Shown here piece after piece: positions 42,373 to 51,385 of a stretch of DNA of 64,000 nt (position 1 is its first letter; the number at the start of each line of letters is the position of its first letter). This DNA is from an uncultured Lachnospiraceae bacterium (GTDB taxonomy: Bacteria > Bacillota > Clostridia > Lachnospirales > Lachnospiraceae): contig CAJUAA010000013.1 of the NCBI GenBank assembly GCA_910584205.1, positions 24,432-88,431 on the forward strand. The letters are read 5' to 3'. The notes beneath the pieces were generated by a model that worked only from the letters and a program-made list of their open reading frames with translations, made no database searches and had not been told where the DNA came from. The translations under genes were made by a program, and so were the position numbers.

Positions 42373-42665
42373 CAAACGGAAGAACGACTGCTTTTCCCGT
42401 ATGACCTTCTGACGGAAACGGCACCGGGACGGCGGGATGGTTCCTGGATCATCCAACCGCTCCCGCAGCCGGGACCGCAGGAGCTATGGCCGGAAAAAAG
42501 GCAGCAGATATCCGGATACCGGAAACCGGAGAACGCAGACAGCCTGCGCCGCATATGGCAGCGGCCCTCTGCCCGATCCCCTTTCCTCAAGGAATCTCCC
42601 CGTTTTTACGGTGGGAAAAGCAGGCATGCTTCCAATTTTTCAAACATGTAAGGGAGGGAACACAT
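42373..42665 (+). other. noncoding region between the Y RNA-like fold and the slipin gene
   Basis: Almost 300 bp of GC-rich DNA. A frame continues upstream from the slipin gene to 42486 but has no usable ribosome site and a low-complexity sequence. A hairpin near 42614-42633 (GGAA...TTCC) is followed by AATTTTTC and could attenuate transcription into the slipin gene. Confidence 0.4.
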
Positions 42666-43784
42666 ATGAAGTACATAATCAAAGAACAGGAATGCGGCTA
42701 TCTCTTGAAAAACGGCATTCTGGAAAAACTGCTTTTTGCCGGAAAATATCAGCTGTTTTCCTGGATGGGATATGAGCTGAAGATCGTGCCCATGATCGGA
42801 AAAGTCAACACGCAGGGACTGCCTGTGGACGTACTTATGAAACGCCCGGAATTTTCCAGCCGGGTCGTACGGGTGCAGATCCCGGACAGCTGCATCGCCA
42901 TCCATATGGTAAACGGCGTCTGCCGGCAGATGCTCCTGGAAGGAGAAGCGCTGTACTGGAACGTCTACGAAACCAATGAAATCCGTCTGGTGGACGTAAC
43001 CGGCACGCAGATCACGGAGGAACAGGTTCCTCAGATGTACCATCATCTGCTTCCGGCAAAAATCTGTAAGAAAATCATCATCAGCGACGGAGAAACCGGA
43101 CTGCTGTACATCGACGGCCGCTATGAGCAGCAGCTGGGCTGCGGCACCTGGTACTACTGGATCTACGCCCATGAGGTATCCTGCAAAATCTTCAATCTGA
43201 AGATTCAGCAGCTGGACATCTCCGGCCAGGAGATCCTGACCGCGGACAAGGTGGGAATCCGGCTCAACATCCTGTGCAGCTACCGGATTTCGGATCCCCT
43301 GTCGCTGGTACAGCGGATGGAAGGCTCCGGAAAGCTGCTGTATACAAAGCTCCAGATGCTGGCGCGGGAATATGTAGGGCAGTACCGTCTGGACGAACTG
43401 CTGGCACAGAAGGAAAGCATCGGAACCTGTCTGTATGACCAGATGCGGGCAGTACAGGCAGAATACTGTGTGGAAATCCGGGACGTGGGAATCAAGGACA
43501 TCATCCTTCCGGGTGAGATCCGCGATATCATGAACACCGTCCTGGTGGCAGAGAAAAAGGCACAGGCAAACGTCATCATGCGCCGGGAGGAAGTGGCGTC
43601 CACCAGAAGCCTTCTGAACACCGCGAAGCTGATGGAAGAAAATCAGATTCTGTACCGGTTAAAAGAACTGGAATATCTGGAACGGATCTGTGACAAAGTT
43701 GGGTCCATCTCCTTAAACGGCGCCGGAAACATCCTGGAACAGCTGGCGGGGCTGACACTCCCAAAGGAGTCGAAGGCCTCCTGA
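42666..43784 (+). CDS. slipin / SPFH (band 7) family membrane-associated protein
   Basis: A 372-residue SPFH protein. The N-terminus is short and not strongly hydrophobic. The band-7 domain runs ~130-330 (LLYIDGRYEQQLGCGTWYYWIY, LDISGQEILTADKVGIRLNILCSYRISDP), with the slipin-like RDVGIKDIILPGEIRDIMNTVLVAEKKAQANVIMRREE stretch (residues about 279-318) and a C-terminal coiled coil. Start ATG 7 nt after GGGAGGG. It is directly downstream of a Y RNA-like gene; slipins have been noted with Ro60/RNA-repair loci in other bacteria, which suggests a related stress role here, but no Rsr or RtcB gene is in the window. Confidence 0.82.
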   Translation: MKYIIKEQECGYLLKNGILEKLLFAGKYQLFSWMGYELKIVPMIGKVNTQGLPVDVLMKRPEFSSRVVRVQIPDSCIAIHMVNGVCRQMLLEGEALYWNVYETNEIRLVDVTGTQITEEQVPQMYHHLLPAKICKKIIISDGETGLLYIDGRYEQQLGCGTWYYWIYAHEVSCKIFNLKIQQLDISGQEILTADKVGIRLNILCSYRISDPLSLVQRMEGSGKLLYTKLQMLAREYVGQYRLDELLAQKESIGTCLYDQMRAVQAEYCVEIRDVGIKDIILPGEIRDIMNTVLVAEKKAQANVIMRREEVASTRSLLNTAKLMEENQILYRLKELEYLERICDKVGSISLNGAGNILEQLAGLTLPKESKAS

Positions 43785-43793
43785 AATGACAAA

Positions 43794-43823
43794 GTCCGGG
43801 CAGAAACTCTTATCTGCCCGGAC
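43794..43823. terminator. hairpin shared by convergent slipin and zinc-ribbon genes
   Basis: An 11-bp perfect stem GTCCGGGCAGA / TCTGCCCGGAC with an 8-nt loop. It overlaps the last codons of the minus-strand gene. T-runs are short on both sides, so termination may be partial or bidirectional. Confidence 0.55.
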
Positions 43824-45369
43824 CCTGTCTGCTGTCTGTAAGCTCAATGGACTCTTCCAGATCCTTCAGATAGCAGTATCGATGATCCGTATCCACAATG
43901 ACATAGTTTTTTTCCTGTATGGACACTTCGTCCACCTCTTCCTGTATCAGTATCTTTTCTCTCCCTTCCGCATAATACAGATCCCGGTCCTCCCGGAAAA
44001 GTATCCCGTTCCTGTATGATCCGTACAACTGGGACAGATCGTCCGACACACTGACACATTTCTTTCCGTCCATATAGTAAAGCCGGTTGTCAGAAGTAAC
44101 CAGCCAGATCTTTTTCAGTCCCCGGTCCGACAAAAAACGGCTCACATCCAGCGTATCGCTCAGGCAGGTCCGTTCCTGGTGGTACCGGATATCCCCGATC
44201 CGGTACAGTTTCCATCCGGACAGATAGAGCAGCGACTGTCCGTCCCCGGCGATCTGAAACTGTTCCGCATGGTTGAGTATGGTTTCTGCTTTTTCTCCAT
44301 TTCCGTCCAGCCGATAGATTTTACAGGAATGATCTCCGGTATCAAGGGAGGCAAAGGTCATGTTTTTCAATGTCTTCCGCCCAAGAACCAGTCCCTTCCT
44401 CTGCTGATACGCCATATGATCTGTGTAGCAGGAAGTCTCCAGCACACCCTTTACTCCGGTCAGACGCACAGGTTCCCGGCGGTCCACAGAATAATACCAG
44501 GTATTGCCGGCCTCCGTATACAGGATCTCCGTCTGGCTTTCATTCAGCACATAGTGAATGGCTCCGCTGGCCGATGCCAGCTTTCTGTCTTCTCCGTCAG
44601 CCAGAAGAAACAAACTGTCATTGTCTTTTCGATACAGGACTTCTTTCCCGCCGTCGGACACAGCCAGGATCTCCGACACGCTGCCGGCTGCCTTCCAGCT
44701 CCCGCCGCCGGCGTTCCAGACGGACATGGCCCCGCCGCCGGACGATCCCACCCATGCTGCTGTCCTCCCATCCGGAGACAGAACAAATTCCCTGCAGTTT
44801 TCCACCGAAACGGATTCCCTTGCTTCGTCTCTTACGGCGTACATACAAAGCTCCTGTCTTCCGTCGTCCGCATGCTTTAAATATACAAGCGTATCCCCAT
44901 AGAACGACAGCTCCGCTGCCGTTACTCCATCGTCGATAAACACCGGTTTCATATCATCCATATAATACAGCTCCTGATCCCGGTCCAGATACGCCATCCG
45001 GCCATGATCCGCGCTGTACAGCAGTTCCTGCGGGATATCCACCGCACAGGTCTCGCCGGCTGCACTGCAGATGACCATCTCCTTCTGGTTCCGGATCACG
45101 AAGCGGGACGCATCCATCTGCTGAGGCGTATACAGACCGACGGTCGGTATCTCTTCATCTGCTGTAAATAAAATCAGCAGCGCAATGACCGTAATCAGAA
45201 GATTTCCAAGCCTTCGTCCCTGCCTGTGCGCTCTTCTTTTCTTCTTATCCGAAAGCTCCGCTGCGCAGATCCCTTCCGCACGGACGACTCCCATCTCCTG
45301 TCTTGCCCCGCAGTTGGAACAGTATCTGGCATCCCCGGAGATTTCCTTTCCACACTGGCTGCAATACAT
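43810..45369 (-). CDS. zinc-ribbon membrane protein with beta-propeller-like domain
   Basis: A 519-residue protein. An N-terminal zinc ribbon (MYCSQCGKEISGDARYCSNCG) is cytoplasmic, a single transmembrane helix follows at ~53-69 (LGNLLITVIALLILFTA), and ~430 extracytoplasmic residues contain repeated short strands (YSADHGRMAYLDRDQELYYM, LVYLKHADDGRQELCMY, LLYLSGWKLYRIGD) typical of propeller-like, DUF5050-type domains. The function is unknown. It is 3 bp after another zinc-ribbon gene, so the pair is an operon. Confidence 0.68.
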   Translation of the reverse strand: MYCSQCGKEISGDARYCSNCGARQEMGVVRAEGICAAELSDKKKRRAHRQGRRLGNLLITVIALLILFTADEEIPTVGLYTPQQMDASRFVIRNQKEMVICSAAGETCAVDIPQELLYSADHGRMAYLDRDQELYYMDDMKPVFIDDGVTAAELSFYGDTLVYLKHADDGRQELCMYAVRDEARESVSVENCREFVLSPDGRTAAWVGSSGGGAMSVWNAGGGSWKAAGSVSEILAVSDGGKEVLYRKDNDSLFLLADGEDRKLASASGAIHYVLNESQTEILYTEAGNTWYYSVDRREPVRLTGVKGVLETSCYTDHMAYQQRKGLVLGRKTLKNMTFASLDTGDHSCKIYRLDGNGEKAETILNHAEQFQIAGDGQSLLYLSGWKLYRIGDIRYHQERTCLSDTLDVSRFLSDRGLKKIWLVTSDNRLYYMDGKKCVSVSDDLSQLYGSYRNGILFREDRDLYYAEGREKILIQEEVDEVSIQEKNYVIVDTDHRYCYLKDLEESIELTDSRQGPGR

Positions 45370-45372
45370 ACG

Positions 45373-45804
45373 CTATCCTCTCCCATTCCCCGGATCTGCC
45401 GTCTGCTTTCCGCAGTTTACACAGTACCTTGCATCCGGGTCCAATGCCGCCCCGCACTCCGGGCAGACGCTTTTCTTCACCCGTTCCGCGCCGCAGAACG
45501 GACAGAATACGCCGTAAGAGGTCAGTTTCGCGCCGCATCCTGGACATACCGTGACCTTACGGACTTTCTGCATTTCTCTCTGCAGCAGCTCCATCTCCCG
45601 GTCGATGGCGTCCAGTTCCTCATACAGTACAGCGCATTCAGGTATGTAACCATGCTTGTGTGCATCATAATATTTTTCTCCCAGAGCCGTGAAGCACTCC
45701 CTTCTGTGACGTTCCCGCATGGCGGCCTCCCCATTCAGGCGGCTTAACTCTCCCAGATCCCTGGCTTTTGCAATTCCCTTTTCAATAGCGTCTAAAACTG
45801 GCAT
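45373..45804 (-). CDS. double zinc-ribbon protein
   Basis: A 143-residue soluble protein. Residues ~1-75 form a helical, coiled-coil-prone region (LGELSRLNGEAAMRERHRRE; LDAIDREMELLQREMQKVRK). The rest has zinc-ribbon motifs CPGCGAKLTSYGVFCPFCG and CPECGAALDPDARYCVNCG. The start is the ATG after GGGGGA; a longer form from 45822 lacks a site. It is likely a partner of the membrane zinc-ribbon protein encoded next. Role unknown. Confidence 0.68.
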   Translation of the reverse strand: MPVLDAIEKGIAKARDLGELSRLNGEAAMRERHRRECFTALGEKYYDAHKHGYIPECAVLYEELDAIDREMELLQREMQKVRKVTVCPGCGAKLTSYGVFCPFCGAERVKKSVCPECGAALDPDARYCVNCGKQTADPGNGRG

Positions 45805-45900
45805 GCTGATTCCCCCGTTCATGACTATACATATGAAGGGGCGGTTGGAAAAAGAACCAAATAATTTTTACATGTCATCTATTCTTCCAGTATTTCCACC

Positions 45901-46554
45901 TCACGCAAAACACACATACGCTCCATCCACCACCGCGTAATACAGCGTTCCTTCTTCCTCGATCACGGCCTGACCGCTGGTGGCCTCGGTGACGGCCTTT
46001 GTGATCTCCTGCACACGGGAAACCGGTACCAGTACCACGAACCGCACCTCCTCCGTGTATTCCGCGTCCATCATGGGGATCTGCTTCTGCCCGAACAGGT
46101 ACTGGAGCTTTCCGATCCCGTTGTAGTCCGTTCCGATGCCAAGGCGGGTCCCCAGGCATTTGGTGATGATGCGGCTGTTTTTCAGCCCCTCCTGGACCGC
46201 TGCGGAATAAGCCCGTACCAGTCCGCCGGTCCCAAGGAGCGTACCGCCGAAATACCGGGTCACAACGACCGCCGTATTGGTAAGGCCCGCGCCGGTCAGC
46301 ACCTCCATCATAGGCTTCCCGGCCGTCTGGGACGGCTCCCCGTCGTCGCTGCACCTCATGATCTCCTGCCGCTCCCCAAGCACATAGGCGAAGCAGTTAT
46401 GCCTGGCATCCCAGTATTTCTTTTTCATCTCTTCAATAAACGCCAGCGCTTCTTCTTCTGTCTCCACCGGACGGACCGTAGCGATAAACCGGGATTTTTT
46501 CTCCACGATCTCCCCGGTGCCGCCCTCATAGACGGTCTGGTACTGTTCTGTCAT
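45901..46554 (-). CDS. yigZ: YigZ/IMPACT-family protein
   Basis: A 217-residue protein of the YigZ/IMPACT family. Signature segments are IVEKKSRFIATVRPV, HNCFAYVLG, SDDGEPSQTAGKPMMEVL, VVVTRYFGGTLLGTGGLVRAY. The C-terminal ~70 residues are the DUF1949 ferredoxin-like domain. Eukaryotic IMPACT modulates translation control; the bacterial role is unsettled. The start overlaps the helicase stop by 4 bp, so it is cotranscribed with the helicase and gltX. Confidence 0.9.
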   Translation of the reverse strand: MTEQYQTVYEGGTGEIVEKKSRFIATVRPVETEEEALAFIEEMKKKYWDARHNCFAYVLGERQEIMRCSDDGEPSQTAGKPMMEVLTGAGLTNTAVVVTRYFGGTLLGTGGLVRAYSAAVQEGLKNSRIITKCLGTRLGIGTDYNGIGKLQYLFGQKQIPMMDAEYTEEVRFVVLVPVSRVQEITKAVTEATSGQAVIEEEGTLYYAVVDGAYVCFA

Positions 46555-48581
46555 AATCCTCTTCTCCTGTTCCTGTGAATCCGCTCCATCTCTTTCGCCA
46601 GCGGATTTCGCCGTTCTCTTTTCTCATCATTCCGGAAATTTCCTCCTGCTTTTCGAAGGCTTTCTTCCGTTTTCTGACGGTTTCCTCCCGTTTCCCGACG
46701 ATTGGCTGCCGCCTTTGCTGCAGGAGCCCCTGCTCTGCCCTCCGGCGCGGCTTCGCCCCGCAACTCCTGCAGAAACCGGGAAGGCGCCAGTTCATGGCTG
46801 GCCTGCTTTCCGGCGTAGCAGATGGTCAGCTCCTTCTTCGCCCGGGTCATGGCCACATAAAACATCCGCCGCTCTTCCTCCAGATCCTCATCCAGAACCG
46901 CTTTCTTGTACGGAGTGATCCCCTCTGCCGCATCCAATATAAACACCTGTTCATATTCCAGCCCCTTGCTGCTGTGCATGGTCGTCAGCTGCACGCCGTC
47001 CTTCACCTCCTGCCGGCGGCGGCGCATCTGCTCCATCTCTTCTTTGTATTGATCCACATACTCAAACCATTCGTCAAAGGTTTTATATGATCTGGCGCTC
47101 TCCTCCAGCTCTCCCATGACGTCAAAAAGCTCCTCCGGCTTCATACGTCGGAACTGTGCGTATTCCCGCAGATAATCATCATATCCGACCACATGGCGGA
47201 TATAATTGACCGCCGCGAAGGGGCCCATGCGGCTCATCATCTTCAGGTCATACTGAAGCTTCTCGATCCGGTCGCACACATATCCTTTGTCCTGATAGTA
47301 CGTCAGCACATGTTCCCAGTTGATGATCTCGTCATCCAGGCATTCCCGGTTCATATACCGCTTGGGACGGTTCAGTACGGGCAGCAGATCCCTGCGCTGC
47401 CGGGACCCCATGGCCAGCCGGATATAGCAGAATATGTTTTTTGCGATCCAGTGCTCAAAGAGATTGGGCATCTGGTCCCGCACCCGGAAAGGAATATGGA
47501 ACTCCATCAATTTCTGCAGTAAAATCCTTGGCTGTGTGTTGGTACGATAGATCACCGCCGTATCCGACCAGGCCCTGCCCTGCTGCTGATACCGCTGAAG
47601 CTCCTTCAAAATATAGATGCACTCCTGCTGCTGGTCGGGAAATTCCAGCACACGGACCGGACATCCGTCGCCGCCTCTGGCGGTAATCTCCTTGGGAAAC
47701 CGCATCTGGTTATTTGCGATCACCCTGCCCGCCTCTTCCACGATCTGTTCCGTAGAACGGAAATTGTCATTCAGGATCACCTGCCCTGCCGCCGGATAAT
47801 CCTTTTGAAAATTCAGCATAATCTCCGGCTTTGCCCCGCGGAACCGGTAGATGGACTGATCGTCGTCCCCCACGATAAAAAGATTGTCCTCCGGAGCCGC
47901 CAGAAGCTTCAGGATATCATACTGAAGCTGGTTGATATCCTGAAATTCATCCACCAGAAGATATCGGTATTTCTTCTGCCATGCGGACAGGATATCTGGC
48001 CGTTTTGTCAGAAGCTCCCAGGTATGCAGCAGCATATCGTCAAAATCAATGAGTCTTGCCCGATGCTTCTTCTCCTCGTATTCCGTATAGATCGTCCGGA
48101 AAATCTCTTCCGAACAGTTTTTGGAAAAATACTGTTCCGGAGAAATGCGTTCATTTTTCAGAAGACTGATCTCCGCCGAGATCCCTGACAGAAATTCACT
48201 CTCGTCGTCCACGTCCAGACGAAGGCGTTCCACCGTCTCTTTCAGATACTGACAGCGCACCTCCTCCCGCAGGATATTTCCCGCGGTAAATCCGTAGGCC
48301 AGCTTCAGAATATTAAAAAAGACCGCGTGAAACGTACCGAAGGAAACGCTGGTATGCTCTTCCTGCATGAGACGCAGATACCGCTCCTTCATCTCTGTGG
48401 CTGCCGCTTTTGTAAATGTAATGACCAGTATGGAGGAAGCCGGAATCCCGTATTCCTGCACCATATACTGTACTCTTTTTGTAACAACGGTGGTCTTGCC
48501 CGATCCCGGGCCTGCGAGGACCATCAGCGGCCCGTCCTGATGACGGACCGCCATGCTCTGTGATTTTGTAAAAGAACTCAT
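46551..48581 (-). CDS. UvrD/PcrA/Rep-type superfamily 1 DNA helicase
   Basis: A 676-residue 3'-5' helicase. Motif I GPGSGKTT (24-31), Ia TFTKAAATEMKERY, II LLVDEFQDIN, III GDDDQSIYRFRGA, IV VIYRTN, V TMHSSKGLEYEQVF and VI MFYVAMTRAKKEL are all present. It is about 50-100 residues shorter than PcrA and ends in a low-complexity Ala/Arg/Asn-rich tail in place of the usual C-terminal domain. Likely a DNA repair helicase and a paralogue of the main PcrA. It lies between gltX and yigZ on one strand. Confidence 0.88.
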   Translation of the reverse strand: MSSFTKSQSMAVRHQDGPLMVLAGPGSGKTTVVTKRVQYMVQEYGIPASSILVITFTKAAATEMKERYLRLMQEEHTSVSFGTFHAVFFNILKLAYGFTAGNILREEVRCQYLKETVERLRLDVDDESEFLSGISAEISLLKNERISPEQYFSKNCSEEIFRTIYTEYEEKKHRARLIDFDDMLLHTWELLTKRPDILSAWQKKYRYLLVDEFQDINQLQYDILKLLAAPEDNLFIVGDDDQSIYRFRGAKPEIMLNFQKDYPAAGQVILNDNFRSTEQIVEEAGRVIANNQMRFPKEITARGGDGCPVRVLEFPDQQQECIYILKELQRYQQQGRAWSDTAVIYRTNTQPRILLQKLMEFHIPFRVRDQMPNLFEHWIAKNIFCYIRLAMGSRQRRDLLPVLNRPKRYMNRECLDDEIINWEHVLTYYQDKGYVCDRIEKLQYDLKMMSRMGPFAAVNYIRHVVGYDDYLREYAQFRRMKPEELFDVMGELEESARSYKTFDEWFEYVDQYKEEMEQMRRRRQEVKDGVQLTTMHSSKGLEYEQVFILDAAEGITPYKKAVLDEDLEEERRMFYVAMTRAKKELTICYAGKQASHELAPSRFLQELRGEAAPEGRAGAPAAKAAANRRETGGNRQKTEESLRKAGGNFRNDEKRERRNPLAKEMERIHRNRRRGL

Positions 48582-48590
48582 AATGTAAGA

Positions 48591-50039
48591 TCAGCTTAAT
48601 TTTTCGATTGCTTTTTGAATACGGGCAATGGATTCCTCTTTTCCAAGGATCTCCAGAATCTCCGTCGCGCCGCAGGGTGTCATCTGCTTTCCGGAGGCCG
48701 CCGTACGGATGGGCCACATGACATATCCGTTCTTGTACCCCTTTTCCGCCACATAGGCGCTCAGCATGCCGTACAGGGCATCGTTGCTGTAGTCCTCCTG
48801 CGCTTCCAGAAGCGGCAGGACCTCCTTCAGGACCGCAAGGCTTGTCTCCGCGTTGGTTTTCATCTTCTTGTGCGTATACATGGACACGTCGTACTCCGGC
48901 ATCACCTCAAAGAAGTCGATATGCTCCCGGATATCCGGAAATACCTCGATCCGCGTCTTCACCATCTGCCCGATCTTCCGGAAATCATAGTCCTTCGTGA
49001 TGACCTCCTTCATGATCGGAAGCGCTTTCTCATAAAACGCCTCGAAATCCATGGCCTTGATATACTCGCCGTTCATCCACTTTAATTTTCCGTAGTCAAA
49101 GACCGCCGGCGACTTGCTCATGTGGCGGTAGTCAAACTTCTCCACCAGCTCCGCAAGGGACGCGATCTCCTGATTGTCTTCCGGGGACCAGCCCAGCAGC
49201 GCCACAAAGTTCACCACCGCTTCCGTCAGGAATCCCTGCTCGATCAGGTCCTCATAAGAAGAATGCCCGCACCGCTTGCTCAGCTTCTTGTGGCTCTCGT
49301 CCGTAATCAGCGGACAGTGCACATAGACCGGCACCTCCCAGCCAAACGCCTCATAAAGACGGTTATACTTGGGAGAAGAAGACAGATACTCATTCCCGCG
49401 CACCACGTGGGTGATGCCCATCAGATGGTCGTCCACCACATTGGCAAAATTATAGGTGGGGTATCCGTCGGATTTGATCAGTATCATATCGTCCAGCTCT
49501 GCGTTGTCCACCGTAATGTCTCCGTAGATCTCGTCATGAAATGTGGTGGTCCCGGTCTGGGGATTGTTCTGGCGGATTACATATGGCACGCCTGCCGCCA
49601 GCTTCTCCTCCACTTCTTCCCTGGACAGATGCAGGCAGTGCTTGTCGTAGATACTGATCTCCTTGCCTGCCACCTCCTGCTTCAGGCTTTCCAGCCTCTC
49701 CTTATCACAGAAGCAGTAGTAAGCCTCTCCCTTCTCGATAAGCTGCTTTGCATACTCCAGATAGATGCCGGCCGCCTGACGCTCGCTCTGCACATACGGG
49801 CCCACGCCGCCGTCCTTGTCCGGCCCCTCGTCGTGAATCAGGCCGGTCTTCTGAAGCGTACGGTAGATAATATCCACCGCGCCCTCCACCAGGCGCTCCT
49901 GGTCCGTGTCCTCGATGCGCAGCAGAAAATCTCCGCCTTCATGTTTTGCAATCAGATATGCATATAACGCCGTCCTCAAATTTCCCACATGCATCCGCCC
50001 GGTGGGACTCGGCGCGAATCTTGTACGAACGTTTCCCAT
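48591..50039 (-). CDS. gltX: glutamyl-tRNA synthetase
   Basis: A 482-residue class Ic aminoacyl-tRNA synthetase that charges glutamate to tRNA(Glu), and in organisms lacking GlnRS also to tRNA(Gln). Seen: the HIGH-like block FAPSPTGRMHVGN (8-20), FLLRIEDTD, and the KMSKS-like block KKLSKRCG near residue 255, followed by an all-helical anticodon-binding half. Start ATG after GAGGAGAA. The promoter is a consensus-like one without any T-box leader. Confidence 0.95.
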   Translation of the reverse strand: MGNVRTRFAPSPTGRMHVGNLRTALYAYLIAKHEGGDFLLRIEDTDQERLVEGAVDIIYRTLQKTGLIHDEGPDKDGGVGPYVQSERQAAGIYLEYAKQLIEKGEAYYCFCDKERLESLKQEVAGKEISIYDKHCLHLSREEVEEKLAAGVPYVIRQNNPQTGTTTFHDEIYGDITVDNAELDDMILIKSDGYPTYNFANVVDDHLMGITHVVRGNEYLSSSPKYNRLYEAFGWEVPVYVHCPLITDESHKKLSKRCGHSSYEDLIEQGFLTEAVVNFVALLGWSPEDNQEIASLAELVEKFDYRHMSKSPAVFDYGKLKWMNGEYIKAMDFEAFYEKALPIMKEVITKDYDFRKIGQMVKTRIEVFPDIREHIDFFEVMPEYDVSMYTHKKMKTNAETSLAVLKEVLPLLEAQEDYSNDALYGMLSAYVAEKGYKNGYVMWPIRTAASGKQMTPCGATEILEILGKEESIARIQKAIEKLS

Positions 50040-50141
50040 AATCCTGTTCTCCTCTGTTTTCCATCCATAAAATCCTTCGGAAAAAAGCACAGCGGCAGGC
50101 CGTCCGCCCGGCCGCACCTGATTTTCTCCGACAGTACTTCG

Positions 50142-50170
50142 ATTATATACGATTGTCTGTACTTTTACAA
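50142..50170 (-). promoter_or_regulatory. promoter of gltX
   Basis: On the minus strand TTGTAA (50170-50165), a 17-bp spacer and a perfect TATAAT (50147-50142), about 100 bp before gltX. Confidence 0.7.
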
Positions 50171-50211
50171 GCAGATTCCGGGAGAAAGCACCGGAAAAAA
50201 CCTGATAAAAC

Positions 50212-50240
50212 TTGATGAAACCATGGTTTCCATATATAAT
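50212..50240 (+). promoter_or_regulatory. promoter of the flavoprotein gene
   Basis: TTGATG (50212-50217), a 17-bp spacer and a perfect TATAAT (50235-50240), 57 bp before the start at 50298. Confidence 0.75.
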
Positions 50241-50297
50241 AAAAACAACAACCGGCAGAACCGCATCTGTCAGGCTGAAAATGACAGGAGGCAGATT

Positions 50298-50924
50298 ATG
50301 AAAGTATTAATGTTAAATGGAAGTCCAAAAGCAAATGGGAACACATACACCGCACTTCTTGAGATCGGCAGGCAGCTTGAAAAAGAAGGCATTGAGTACG
50401 AAATCGTACAGATGGGAGGAAAACCGGTCCGGGACTGCATCGGCTGCAACAAATGCACGGAAAACGGATGCGTGTTTACGGACGACGAGGTAAACGCATT
50501 TATCGCCAAAGCCAGAGAAGCGGACGGCTTCGTCTTCGGGACGCCGGTCTACTATGCGCATCCTTCCGGACGCATCCTTTCCTTTCTGGACCGGGTCTTT
50601 TACAGCAGCAGCCGCGTCTTCCGGTTCAAACCCGGCGCCGCCGTTGCCGTAGCCAGAAGGGGCGGCACCTCCGCATCCTTTGACTGTCTGAACAAATATT
50701 TCGGCATTTCCCAGATGCCCGTAGTCGGTTCCACCTACTGGAACAGCGTACACGGAGCCGTACCGCAGGAAGCCGAGCAGGATGCGGAAGGCCTGCAGAC
50801 CATGCGGAACCTGGCCCGGAATCTGGCGTGGATGATCAAATGCTTTGACGCAGGCAGGAAAAACGGAATCCCTCTGCCGGAAGCAGAGACGGGAAACCGG
50901 ACGAATTTCATCCGCATGCAGTAA
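50298..50924 (+). CDS. flavodoxin-family NAD(P)H-dependent FMN reductase / iron-sulfur flavoprotein-like
   Basis: A 208-residue flavodoxin-fold protein. The FMN phosphate loop is LNGSPKANGNTYTAL (6-20). The CIGCNKCTENGC segment (about 49-60) resembles the compact cysteine motif of archaeal and clostridial iron-sulfur flavoproteins. FGTPVYYAHPSGRILSFLDR is the second flavin loop. Start ATG after AGGAGG. The protein probably reduces quinones or small electrophiles; the cysteine pattern suggests an Fe-S cluster. It is cotranscribed with a small membrane protein. Confidence 0.85.
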   Translation: MKVLMLNGSPKANGNTYTALLEIGRQLEKEGIEYEIVQMGGKPVRDCIGCNKCTENGCVFTDDEVNAFIAKAREADGFVFGTPVYYAHPSGRILSFLDRVFYSSSRVFRFKPGAAVAVARRGGTSASFDCLNKYFGISQMPVVGSTYWNSVHGAVPQEAEQDAEGLQTMRNLARNLAWMIKCFDAGRKNGIPLPEAETGNRTNFIRMQ

Positions 50925-50937
50925 GAGGAGAAAAACC

Positions 50938-51291
50938 ATGAAAAGCAAACCGCTTAACATCATGCTGCTGCTTTTGGGCGCGGCATTGTTGGTGACCCTT
51001 GGAATACTTACAAAGCTTTTTGTCATCGGAGAGCCGGTGGACGGCGCGCAGCTGCACTGCGACGCCTCCGTGAACGGCTCCACGCTGGAACTGCGGGTGG
51101 ATACCGTAGAATCCGCAATGGCCCTTCGCGGCTGGAACCTGAAGCAGGACGGGAACACCCTGCAGATCCGCGCAAGAAAAGTACTTGTGTCGCCTCTGTT
51201 CTCAGACGGAAGTTACCAGGCCTCCATTGACCTGGAAGGCATCAAAACGATTTCTCTGGGCGGATCAGTCATATGGTCCGCTGAAAAATAA
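50938..51291 (+). CDS. small membrane-anchored protein of unknown function
   Basis: A 117-residue protein. An N-terminal hydrophobic helix (IMLLLLGAALLVTLGILTKLFVI) acts as signal anchor, and the remaining ~85 residues form a beta-rich outer domain (STLELRVDTVESAMALRGWNL). No recognised family. Start ATG after AGAGGAG, 13 bp after the flavoprotein gene, so the two are likely coexpressed. Confidence 0.65.
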   Translation: MKSKPLNIMLLLLGAALLVTLGILTKLFVIGEPVDGAQLHCDASVNGSTLELRVDTVESAMALRGWNLKQDGNTLQIRARKVLVSPLFSDGSYQASIDLEGIKTISLGGSVIWSAEK

Positions 51292-51385
51292 ATTAAATGT
51301 TCCTTTATGAGATGAAACACATATCTTGTTGGTATAAATCCTGTCAGCAGTTTATCATAATATCGATAGAAAGGAAGTGGCAGAT

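Noticed and set aside
42486..42665. N-terminal extension of the slipin frame by 60 codons
   Set aside because: AGGAG is only 2 nt before that ATG, the sequence is low-complexity and unlike SPFH proteins, while the ATG at 42666 has an ideal GGGAGGG.
50040..50170. T-box or other tRNA-sensing leader for gltX
   Set aside because: The leader is only about 100 nt, has no T-box consensus and no terminator/antiterminator pair.
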